Assembly (NCBI RefSeq): GCF_000004075.3 | Contig: NC_026659.2 | Location: 24,384,272 to 24,448,271, forward strand | Length of the DNA stretch: 64,000 bases | From: Cucumis sativus | Lineage: Eukaryota > Streptophyta > Magnoliopsida > Cucurbitales > Cucurbitaceae | Direction: 5' to 3' | Shown: one piece after another, positions 43,642 to 54,583 of the stretch | Layout of the letters: every line of letters starts with the position of its first letter | Numbering within the stretch: position 1 is the stretch's first letter | Position numbers and translations under genes: made by a program | Notes under the pieces: generated by a model | Database searches by the model: none | What the model was told of the DNA's origin: nothing | The model's input: the letters and a program-made list of their open reading frames with translations, nothing else

Positions 43642-46600
43642 ATGTTGGTTTCTAGGAGCATCAGCATGTGGTCTTTGCCCGCTATAGGGTGTTGGTACCC
43701 TTGTGCATTTGCTCGGTTTAGAGTTTTTTGTGCTTCTAGTCAGCTACCTTTGCCTCCCAAAGACGAAACCCTGAGAACAATTCACAATTCTGGAGTCATT
43801 GCTTGCCTTCGCGCTAGCAGGTAACCCATTTTTATGGAATACTTTGTCTTTTAGAACATGGTTGTGCTGGATTCTCTTAAAACTCTCTGCTTCATGAGTT
43901 TGAGTTATTAGTTCTTGATGGCCAGCAGGTAAACTCCAATATCTTTGTTATTTCCTCCGTATGTTTTACTAGTTAGCTGATACATGACATCAAGCACTGT
44001 TATCTGTATAAACCATTTACATTACTATATTACTAAAAATGGTCAGATAGCACCAACTTTATGGTAACATACATTTTTATTGTTTTATTAGTTTGCAAAA
44101 GTAGAATCTGACCTCAATTTTGGAAATCATTGCAGATTTTTTTAAGTAGTAAGAAAACGTATTGGAATTGGAATTGAACCTGGAAATAGTGTACGTTTAG
44201 ATAAAACCTAAAGGAGCTAACTACAGAACTGAGTCATTTCTAATCAGATAGATTACAGACAGTGTTAATGATATCAGTCCAAAGAAAGGCATCAAAATGT
44301 GCCAAACTTACTGTGTCCTTCAGAGACCCCTCAAACCTGCCTTCATGTTTCTTTCTAATACAAAAAAGTCTAGGCTACCGATGTTTACAAGTGTTAAGAA
44401 AATTGATATCATTTGTCTAAAGTTATCAAGAGCCTTGGTATGCATCTTAACTATTTTTTAAAATTCAATTATAGTGCAGAGCTGGCAATGAGTGCTGCTT
44501 GTGCTGCGCTAAATGGTGGAATATCAGTTGTGAGTGCTCTTAATTTGATGTTTTGTTCATAATAAATCTGTAAATGAAAATCGTATTTGAATTGGTGATG
44601 TGAGTAATATTCATCGGAAGTGTCAATTATTGTTTTAATATTTGATTTGTTATTGCTGATGCTTTCTAAATGATTGGTAGAATTTAAATAAGTTGAAGAA
44701 ATTGCCCTCATGACGCTTTTGTAAGTGGTAAGTGCATGAAAAGTAATAACTATAGCAAATGACTAGCATATTAATTTTACAGAACGGAACGGTTTTTTTC
44801 TCCCATTCCTCCTGATGAATTGATTGATGGTTTCTATCTTATTGTCCTCTTTTTGTCTGTATGCAGCTGGAGATTGTCATGTCGACGCCGGGTGTGCTTG
44901 AGGTTGTTGTAGAGATTTTTTTTTTTTTTGTATTTCTTATTAATTTTAAGTATGTATCTCATTCATTGTTTTACATTTTCTCTGTTATAAAATTTGAAAC
45001 AGGTTCTACAACAGTTGCTGCAAGACTATCCTACAAAAACATTGGGAGTAATTACTTTATTTACTTTTTTGTCAGCATGATGATCTCTTAGTGTTTGTAA
45101 TATATGCTTGGCACACCTATGTCCAAATTTGTGAAGCTTTTTCCCTTGAGCCTTTGATAAACAAAGATAAACTATATCAGTACTCTAAATGCTTACCAAA
45201 ATTCGACTTGTCAATCTCAAAAAATGATGGATGGGCACTTATCCTGGTGAGCTCTGAGGATTCTCCAATATTGTGCAGGTTGGGACAGTTCTTAATATTA
45301 AGGATGCAAAGAATGCTGTAAAAGCTGGAGCCAAGTTTCTAATGAGTCCTACTATGGTAAAGGTATGCATTGAAAGAGGACCAGCACGTTTACTTTTGCT
45401 TATGTATTGCAGTGAACTTCAAATTTATAAGTTGAAACCGCATTTTTTTCATGTTTTACTTCTATCGTGATTTTTCAAGTTTTGAGAGTCAAACTAAAGG
45501 AGACTATAAAGATATTTTCTTCATTCAGACAATTTCAACTGATTGCAGGGTATCATCATGGGTGATATTGAAGGCGAATTCTTATATATACCTGGTGTGA
45601 TGACCCCGACAGAAGTAATTGGATGAGACTTTTGGCTCTTTTCTATTTCTCAAGGATTCCTCCTTTTTACATATGAAATCATTGGTTCTGCCACAAAAAC
45701 CTTTTGGAACTTCTCAATTACCTTTGTAACTTAGTTACACATGTACTTTGCAGGTGCTGACTGCATATGAATCTGGCTCTGAGATTGTTAAAGTAAGTAA
45801 AGTAAATTTGTCGTCTTGTTTAGGGAAGTCATCGACAGTTGGTTATCATTTCCCATCACCATGTTCCCTCCTTATTTCTCTAAGATTTGTTGCTAGCTTG
45901 TTCACACAGAGCTTTCAAGAAAGGGAACTGTCACATTTCTTTGGAAGACTAGAAGTTTATTTATAAAATTGAATTCTTGGAGTTATGCATTTATCGCAAG
46001 TGAACGTGATTAAAATTGTACTTTACTTAATTAGAAGAGAGAGAACATGATTTCATATATATTAGAAAATAAAACATAAATGTTCGGCATAAATATACTT
46101 TTCATTTACTTTTTGTTCCCGTTGTGTTTCTGTATGTAATAAATCTCCAATGAAAGTTCTGAGTGGGAATCAATTATGAATAAAAAAAATTTAGAAAACC
46201 CATGCAAGTAATTTTTTGCTTTGTGTTCTTCAGTGCTTAAATTTTTTCTTCTGCTTGGTTCTAGCCTTGTTATTTTTCATGGATTTATTTTGATTCTTAA
46301 ACTTGAAAATAGGTGTATCCAGTTTCTGCATTGGGTGGTATTAAATATATATCAGCCCTCAAGAAGCCATTTCCGCATATCTCAATGGTTGCTTCTCAGG
46401 GCATAACTATTGGTCAGTACTCAGCTTGAACTCTTTGCACTCCAAAGCGCCAAATCCTACTTGATTTCGTATTAGCATCTAGTAACTCTGTCTGTTTGAT
46501 TTGCTATATGGGTTCTATTTTATCTTTCCAGATTGACTTGAGTCAAATGGATTCAGCAAATAGCTATTTGGTAGATTTTTTCTTACAGCTATTAAGTAGT

Positions 46601-47828
46601 ATTCATGTAAGAGCAACTCTAGTGTTGCTCATATAATTCGTAATTTCTTGCATGACAGCTACGACTTCATATATATGCTCAAATACTCTTAGTCTGAGGA
46701 GGAAGAGCATAGAAGTAACATAAAATGGCTGTTCGTATTATAACTCATGTTTTTTCTTCATTTTTCAGTTCAAGGTTTTTGTTTTCTTGGCTAGTCAGGT
46801 TTTGGAAGTTCTTTTTATCAGTTTGATATAACTTGAGCTGATTCTGATATTCATTTGTTTCTTTTAAATTTGTACAGAGTCTACTGGGGATTATATTAGA
46901 CAAGGAGCATCTTCGGTAGTTTTATCAGATGCAATATTTAATAAAGAGTTTATGGATAAAAAAAACTTCGATGGAATATTTCAACTTTCTAAGTTGGCTG
47001 CATCCCAGGCGATGGAAGCTTTAGAATGGTGAGAATTTCTAGTCTCCATGCCGATTACAAATCATACTTCATATGTCACTATAACTTGCTTCGGTGTAAA
47101 AAATATCCTATTAACAGACGTCCAAAAAGTGGAATTAAACCTAACAATTTCGAAAGATCCTCCCTACCCCACAAAAAGTTAGACTTCCTCTCAAGCTAAA
47201 TACCCACGTAAAATAAGGAGTTGCACAACAACGACAAACAGAACAAACAGGGTATTTGGCATTTGCTAGAAGACTAAGGATATAGAAAGAAGAACCAATC
47301 CATATGAAGAAACAGAATCGATGGAGTTTTTTAAATGATAGTACTCCCGCACTTAGTAATATTAAGCCCGATCTCAACACCCACTATTACAAAATGACGC
47401 AACCCCAAAAGTCTTGAAGTAACGATTCCACCAAAAGTTGACAAAACTACAATCCCAAAGCAAATGGTCCATATCCTCTCCCTTTCTCCTACAAAGAACA
47501 AACCATTGTTTACAAGTTCGCCTATTGTGTGTTTTCTTTCTTTTGCTTGTGATGCTAGATAGAAAACCATCAATAATAATTAACTTATTAGTCCTTGCAT
47601 TATGCTCATTGTCCAGCCCACTCATTCCGAGAGAACAACCGTTTTAAATTTTTAAGCTTTGAATGGGAGTTCAGAACCTTAGACCTTGCCCTTTACCAAA
47701 TCAGAACCCCTGGGATGCCTTTCACTTCAAATTTGGTGCATAATTAGCAAATAGTCTTCAAAGACTTCGACTGTTTTATGCACTATTACAGGAAGCAGCG
47801 GTCTTCGTTTACAGAATCATGTCACTAG
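43642..47828 (+). CDS. KDPG/KHG aldolase, 10 exons
   Basis: Class I 2-keto-3-deoxy-6-phosphogluconate / 4-hydroxy-2-oxoglutarate aldolase, which cleaves KDPG to pyruvate and glyceraldehyde-3-phosphate (Entner-Doudoroff step). Exons: 43642-43820, 44475-44529, 44867-44902, 45003-45047, 45279-45362, 45549-45614, 45754-45792, 46313-46412, 46878-47028, 47792-47828. All have GT-AG ends, the frame closes, and the product is 263 aa. After a transit-peptide-like N-terminus come GVIACLRA, GGISVLEIVMSTPG (Glu of the active site), LGVGTVLN, AGAKFLMSP, YIPGVMTPTE and EIVKVYPVSALGG, whose Lys is the expected Schiff-base residue. If the last intron is not spliced, a TGA at 47030-47032 ends the protein at 252 aa (MEALEW). 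The last intron contains a LINE remnant. The start ATG at 43642 or the one at 43666 could both serve. Confidence 0.87.
47060..47640 (-). mobile_element. LINE remnant with reverse-transcriptase zinc-binding region
   Basis: On the minus strand, broken frames encode a WFVLCRRKGEDMDHLLWDC stretch followed by FVNFWWNRYFKTFGV. This resembles the zf-RVT region at the end of plant LINE ORF2 (C-x2-C ... DHLLW-x-C). Several stops and shifts are present, and no reverse transcriptase core is retained. It lies antisense inside the last intron of the aldolase gene. Confidence 0.65.
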
Positions 47829-49523
47829 TGGCCCAATTACCCTTTGGCTTCAAGCAGGTTCAGATGTATTACTGAAGCTTTCACTCTTGCAAGGGTGAAC
47901 AATCAAGGTAAAAACTAATGCATTTGACTCTACTTCATTTTCTTGCTCAATTGTCTACTCGCATTTTATGATGCAGTTTTGTTAGCGTCTCTCATTTTTA
48001 TCTTCTAGTTTGTACTTTGTATGCAGCACTACTTAGAACTGAAATACTTGCATGTAAGTTGGTCCACTTTTGTTCGACTGCAGCACAATAGTTTTGATTG
48101 ATAACTATTTGGTTATTAAAAATTATGCTTGTTTCCGCCTAACTTCTTTACAATTACAATGATTTTATTCTTCTTTCTTTAATGAAACATTTAAAACTTT
48201 TAGTCAAATTCTAAAATTAGTGGTTATTAATTGGGCCTAAGAAACTCCATTTTGACTCCTCCGGTATGATACTGTTTTGTTAAGGGGAGTTTGAGATAAG
48301 GAGTAGAGTTGTGAAGTCATGGAGTCCAGTGTAAGAGTTATAAAGCAAAGAGTTGATGTCTTTTAGTCATGGACTCCACGAACTCCCAAATAAAAGAATT
48401 GGAGTACCTAGGTTCCTGTATTTCGTTGCCTTCGAAAAATGGAAGAATAGTAACTTTGAAAGTTCGATCCTGTGTACGATAAACATTCTTTCTTTCGTTT
48501 TTGTCAAGCACTTTTGGAGAAAACAAAACATGGAAAACGGTTTGGTTTGTTGAACGATTATGCGACATATTATGCATGTGGTGACGTTTTTTTTCTTTCC
48601 TGTGTATTTTATTTCTAAGTTTGTGTGTTTTTCTACTTGTTGATTTTGTAATTAGGTTCAATTAATATTTGATTGCTTTGACTTACTGAATTTCTTGTTG
48701 ATTTAAAATTGTGTATGATTTATATCAGTAGGTTCATAGGTAATTATTAATTAAGGTTTTAATGAGCAATTAACTTTACTACATATTAACTAAGTTTCTA
48801 AGTTTCGAAACTAGGGCTCAACTGGATGGAGTGCCGATGAGTTGACGATACAAATGTGTAAGATGTAACTCAAGCTAGGAGCATCAAAGTGGGTGGAGGT
48901 TAGTTTGCCCTATTCATAGGATTCTTAAAAGATGGTTAAAGTAAAAAATGACTCATTGTATAAGAGTAAAACTGATCGATCTTAAAGTAGTTGAAATCAC
49001 TTTTTTTTTATCGTACATACATGTTTTTTTTTTTACAAAAGTGATTTTAATCGGTTAAAATTGCTCTTTAAACTTCTAAAATAAATTCCCTTCTCCCAAG
49101 TTTTGAGATTAAATAATTTGGACACGTCATTGTTAATTTGTTTAATCTATGAGTTCACATCACTATCGAGAAAAATTATCAATTTTGTATTTATTAATTA
49201 TATAGCTATTAACTTGTAATTGACGTAGTTCTTGAAATTGTCTTTTGTTATTTTTGTGATATTACGTCTAAAAGATCGGCCAAATTTTTAAATGAGGAAA
49301 TTAGTAAAGCAATTGCGAAGTAATTTTTATTTTGGGGAAAAAGTGAAGAAATTGATTTACGTTATTTGTGCTATGAAGCAATCGTCATTTTGGCACCTCA
49401 CCTTTTGACTATTCTTAATTTTCTTTTACTCAATTAAGATTTTTTTAGGTTTCTTTAATTTTAAGTTAAATTATAAGTTTAGTTCTATGTTTTTATCTTT
49501 TAAGTTAAAACTCTTAATTTTGT
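47829..49523. other. 3' flank of the aldolase gene and spacer
   Basis: The initial part is the probable 3'UTR. Near 48283-48390 there is a small inverted pair (GGGAGTTTGAG... and GGACTCCACGAACTCCC) that may be a MITE relic. No gene recognised. Confidence 0.35.
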
Positions 49524-49659
49524 ATCTCTAGGTTATTGATATAATGAACTAAGAGGCTTTTAGACAATGAATTGAATTTTTATCCACATAGATCTCTAGG
49601 TTATTGATATAATGAACTAAGAGGCTTTTAGACAATGAATTGAATTTTTATCCACATAG
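49524..49659. repeat. Perfect 68-bp tandem duplication
   Basis: The unit 49524-49591 is repeated exactly at 49592-49659 (begins ATCTCTAGGTTATTGATA). The third unit's first bases diverge at once. No mismatch was seen, so the duplication is young. Confidence 0.95.
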
Positions 49660-50469
49660 ATTTCAAGGTCGTGTTTGGTCTGTGTTCTTGAAGCAAAATT
49701 TTGAAGACAGAAAGTATATTTAAAGATATGTTTATTTATAATCGTTATAAATATAACAATTGATCTTGAAGACCGATCTATTATGGATAAACTTTGTTAG
49801 GTTTGTAAATTTTTTTTAAAAAAATTGTTACCATCTTGTTTGTTTTTTTAAAGTAAGCTTATAATACTATTTCTCTCTAATTTTTTTTGTTATTTACATT
49901 CTAAAATCTAAGCTAAAATATTTGAAAACTAATAAAATTAGCTTTTGTTTATGAAATTTGACTAATAACTCTTCCATTCACGTAAGAATTGAGGATGAAA
50001 TAGGCAAAAAAAACAAAAAAACAAAAAATCATTTAGGTATCATCTTATAATCAGTTTTATAACAAAATTTATTTACACATTTCAACTTAAAAAAACAAAA
50101 TTGAAAAGTAATTTTGCATTTTAAATTTCAAACATATGCAACGAAAAATAAATTAAATATGAAGTAGGTGATGTGACATGCCAACCCATTGCTTCAAAGA
50201 CTTAAAAAGTTCAACATATATAATTTTATTTTCCCTAATTTTCTAAACCATCAAAATTTTATATGAGAGAAAAAGGGATTAAAAGTGATTGAAAATATTT
50301 AATTAGAACTTCTAAATGAATATTGAAATAAAGTATTAGTTTGAGTCTTCATTGGAACATCCAAAGGCGCATTAGAAGGGCAGATTGGTCGGCTCAGATT
50401 CTTACACTCCCCTTCCAACTCGGAACCTTCCAGACTTCTCTTTCCCCTTCATTTTTTTAATTCTAATCG
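49660..50469. other. AT-rich intergenic stretch
   Basis: No gene or RNA recognised. Confidence 0.4.
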
Positions 50470-51165
50470 TTCTTATCGTATTTTAAACAACCCGTAAACA
50501 TTTGTTAAGATATTGGACGTTTCGATATTGAGTAAAATGGATATTGCTTAACTTGCATATGTATGTCGTTGTTTTTGTTATTGTAGTATTGGCAAATAGG
50601 TGCCTCTTATGTGGCCACGTTTCGAGTTTATTCTTGATGGATTTTGAAAATTATAGTGTAGTTGTAATCTTGAGCTATGAGATTTGAGTCATTGTTGTTT
50701 TTGATTCACGATTAATCATGAGTTTGATTTAAATTAGAGATTCTTTTAGTTTTTTTTCCTAGAAAAGTAGTTTCTTTATTTAATTTTATTTTAAACAAAC
50801 TACGTGTAAACTTTTGTTAAGATATTCCATTCAACGTTGGCATATATATATTTATTGAAAGGTTTCTTATTAGCTAATGAGAATAGCTTAATTTGCATAT
50901 GTGCGATGACTTGGAGATTTCACATGTTGCGAAAGGAAAAGTTTGTCATTGTAATATAGTACATTTTGATTTAGATATTTGACAAAGTTTCAATTCGGAA
51001 AAAAGAGGTACCTTGCACATGGTCACATTTTGGTTTGCTCTTGGCCTCATTTTGAGTGGTTCTTAATGGATTATGAAAATCAACTAATCTACATTTACGC
51101 ATAATATAATTGTAATGTCAAGTTGTGAGATTTTAACCATCATTAAAATTTAACTCTTAATTTTA
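50470..51165. repeat. Diverged tandem duplication of non-coding sequence
   Basis: 50470-50720 and 50787-51165 share, in the same order, ATTTTAAACAA, TTGTTAAGATATT, TTGCATATGT, CATTGTA/TTATTGTA, a TGGCCAC/TGGTCAC word, TTCTTGATGGATT/TTCTTAATGGATT, TAGTTGTAAT and TGAGATTT. The second copy is longer because of insertions. Confidence 0.6.
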
Positions 51166-52860
51166 TCAAATTTTGGACAACATTATAAATTTTCTAAATT
51201 TAAAATCAAATGAGAAATTGAACACACTTGAAAATATTGAATTATTTTAATTAAAATAATGAGATGTTTTAATAATGATTGAATTATTTTTTACTACTTT
51301 CTAAATGAACTTTTTCATTTTCATAGTTTTTCTTGGATTATTCTTTTGTTTTTTTAGGGTTAGTCATCCATATTTTGCATGTTAACTACATTATTTTTTC
51401 ACAATATATTGAAAATGTGATTCACTTCTTATGATTGTCATCTAGCATTTTGTCACATACTCAATACATAATTATTTTATAAGTGTCTACAAAAAAATTA
51501 GTCTATAATATAAAATATGTAAATATACATATGAAAGTGTATATGTATAGAAAAAAATTACTTTCTTATCATTCAGTTTTTTAAAACGAGTTTAAGTAAG
51601 TCCCTCAACCTAAGTAAAATGTAAATGAAAATCTAAAACGTTAGTTGTTTTTTAACTTTAAAATTTTTTATTTTAATTCACAAAACAGCGACCCTTCTTT
51701 CTAAAATGAAATAGAATGAATTTTAAAAAATTGAGGATGAAATACTCATTTATTTATTTGTTTTAATTCTTTTTACATATCATCAAAAAACCAAATTTCT
51801 TTTAGATGATTTAGATTTGATGGACGCTACAATATCGAATATCTAATCATAGTCATGAGACGTTAATTGTCGTGATGTCATATCCAATGGATGAATTTGT
51901 GATGATGGTGACAAATAGACAATGAATTAGAATTGAGATTGAAAATTGTTTGATACATAAGGATATTTAAAGACACAACATATTGAAATATATTTTCTAA
52001 AGAAATGTTTAGTTGGTCGACTTGTATAATACACATATACATATACAAACACATACATGCATTAGGTAAGTATATATGTAAATGTAAATGTATGTATATA
52101 CATATATGTACGTAGACATGGATACGCATACGTATATATAAATTAAAAAACCATTTTAAGAAATTTAAAAAAAAAATTGCTTGGTTAAGTTTTTATTTAG
52201 CTTATCAATTTTTAAATACTACATTTTTAATCTTTCATTTTCATTTTATTCATATAACTATATTTAAAGTTTGGCATTTTGTTTTAATTCGAATAAATTT
52301 TAATATTTATGATGTCAGCATCTTTTTTCTTTTCCATTAATACTCAACATCCATCTATTATGATATGTATGTTAATTACTCTTCAAATAATTTTGAATTC
52401 AAAATTTTAAGTCATAAAAAATACCCAAACTTAATTGCTTATTTACTAAAAAAAATTATTGTAAGTTTTAAATTTACACAAAAATTAGGAGAAAAAGATA
52501 ATTAAATTAAATGATAAAAAAATTTAAAATAATAGTTCACAGCACATTTTTCATATGATAAATTCAATAAATATTACATTAATTAGATGGAGTTTGTTTT
52601 TAAATCGTTATTTTTGTAATTTAAAAATATAAGTGATATGAATTATATTATTATATATATATATATATATTTTGTTATTTTTACGAATTAAAAAAACTAA
52701 AGCAAACACAAAGAAAATAAATAATAAGAAGAGAAGAAAAACAAAAGTGAATCTCACCCAAAAAGTGAAAAAAATGCATAAAAATTGAATTTTAAAAAGA
52801 AAAAGAAAGAAAGAAAGAAAAGAAATAATTAAAAATGTATGAACCTCAAACCGACATTTA
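51166..52860. other. Gene-poor AT-rich stretch
   Basis: It holds simple-sequence runs: ATACATATAC-type alternation at about 52020-52140 and (AT)n at 52654-52670. No gene recognised. Confidence 0.4.
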
Positions 52861-53180
52861 AATACAGACGCCACCGTTCTGTCTCACACGTGTAAGAAAC
52901 TGACCCAAAGAAATCGTTTATTTATTTATTTATTTTAATTCATAAAAAGAAAATTAGAAAAAAAGAAAACGAAAAAAAGAAATTGTAAGAAGAAGAAGAA
53001 GAACGTGAAAACAGTAAACGAAAGGAAAGAAAACAGAAAGGGACAAAGAAAGGTCGAGAGAGCTCAAAAAAGAGAGAAAGGACAACGAAGGCGACCTCAA
53101 ACCGGTTGTCGTCATCCACCATTTTTCGATCTCTCATCCCTCCTTCCTCTTCCTCTTTCGCCCAACGATTCTCTTAACTG
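52861..53180 (+). promoter_or_regulatory. Promoter and first leader exon of the UBA-protein gene
   Basis: A G-box CACGTG lies at 52887-52892. A purine-rich stretch (52945-53100) is followed by a CT-rich leader ending CTTAACTG before the donor GTTAGT at 53181. Transcription start inferred only. Confidence 0.4.
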
Positions 53181-54566
53181 GTTAGTTTGTTTCTAGATCT
53201 TTTATTTCAATCTGTTTCTTTTTGTTCTCTGTGATCTTCTTTGAATCCTAATGAATCTCCGTGTTTTTTTTTTCTTGATTTTGGGGTTTCATTCTGTTAT
53301 TTTATCTGGGTTTGTTGTGAATTTTGGATTGGTGAATGGAGATCTCTTGTTGTGGGTTGAATTTTTGGTGTTTTTGATTTCCTGGTTGAATGGGGTTGTG
53401 GATTGGTGTACGGGGATTGTTGGATCTGTTCTTGTGGGAAATGATTTTGTTCGATAATTTTGATCTGTTTTTGTTTTTGTTAAAACTAAAATTTGGGTCT
53501 GATTTTGAAATGTGACTTCTTGTTGATGTGTTTTTCAATATCTTTCCCCCAATTGTTTGATCCTTATTGATCTGGGTTTTTTTGGCTCTTCTGTTTCTGA
53601 ATTATGAATTCTTAGATTTGGATATTTTTTCTCGGCGGAAAATATTCTGATATGAACATTTCTAAAGTGCAGATTGGCAATTCTTTTCATTTTACCTTTT
53701 CTGTAAAAGCCATCAAAACTCTTGTGGAGTTTGGATGCGCAGGAAGTATTTGAATTTCATAAAAAGATGTTAAATCAATGACATGCAAAATAAGTAAACA
53801 ATCATATGTTGTATGTATGTATATTTTGTAACTCATTAATTTGATCACATTTAATGCAAGAATTATAAGTTTTTGGTTTCATCCTGCATTGAATTGAAAC
53901 GGTTTTAGATTGAAGGAGAGATGCCATCATAATCTTTTGTCGATGTATACACACAGAATACTATATGTGAAGTTAATGGGCAATGTTGTTTCTCATAATC
54001 AATGGCTTGAAGTTTTTCTATTTTGTGAATTATTTCAAACTCGTTTTTCTTAAAGTTCCTAAGAGATTGCTTATCTTGCTTGGTTACATCTTTGAGTGAT
54101 GAAATTCATTACTTGAATTTGTTTTCTTATCTCTAATTCCTTTTGAGGGTGCTAGTATAATAACCGATCTGTGATTTTTTCTACAGTTACTTAATTTGTA
54201 ACATTTTTTTTTATATATGTGAGTGTCTAGGCTAGCTTACATGCACTTCAGCTTAGACTATCTCATAAGACAACCCATCTAACCCTACTCTTTTCTCTTT
54301 TCTGAGTGTTAAAGAAACTCCTAAGATTGAACCTATGGCATCTTAGTCATTTGTTGAGGCTCTTTTTTTTTATCCCTAGGCCAACCTTGATGGTTTACTT
54401 ATAATTTGCAATATGACTGAATATTTGTAGCTTTTATCACTCAGTGAATCTGACGAGGTCTTTGTTTTTCTTATTTGTACAATCAATCTGCTAGTGTAAC
54501 TTATTTTGTTTCTGTTTTTTACATTATTGATATTTGAATGATCGATTCTCACTTTCTTGTTAATAG
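53181..54566 (+). other. Leader intron of the UBA-protein gene
   Basis: Donor GTTAGT after ACTG and acceptor TTGTTAATAG before the short exon 2 leader. It is T-rich as expected for a plant intron and contains a SINE. Inferred from sequence, no transcript support. Confidence 0.55.
54196..54403 (-). mobile_element. tRNA-derived SINE
   Basis: On the minus strand the head reads AAGGTTGGCCTAGGGATA (54371-54388), a tRNA-like A box. About 40 nt on it reads AGGTTCAATCT (54324-54334), a B box. The body ends with GACACTCACATATATAAA and an A-rich tail near 54196. Order and spacing fit an RNA polymerase III SINE. A headless relative lies at 14805-14940. Confidence 0.72.
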
Positions 54567-54583
54567 TTACTTCATCTTGGAAG

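Noticed and set aside
48338-48661. Minus-strand 107-codon open frame
   Set aside because: Low-complexity His/Lys/Arg-rich, no domain, no homologue recognised, AT-rich spacer.
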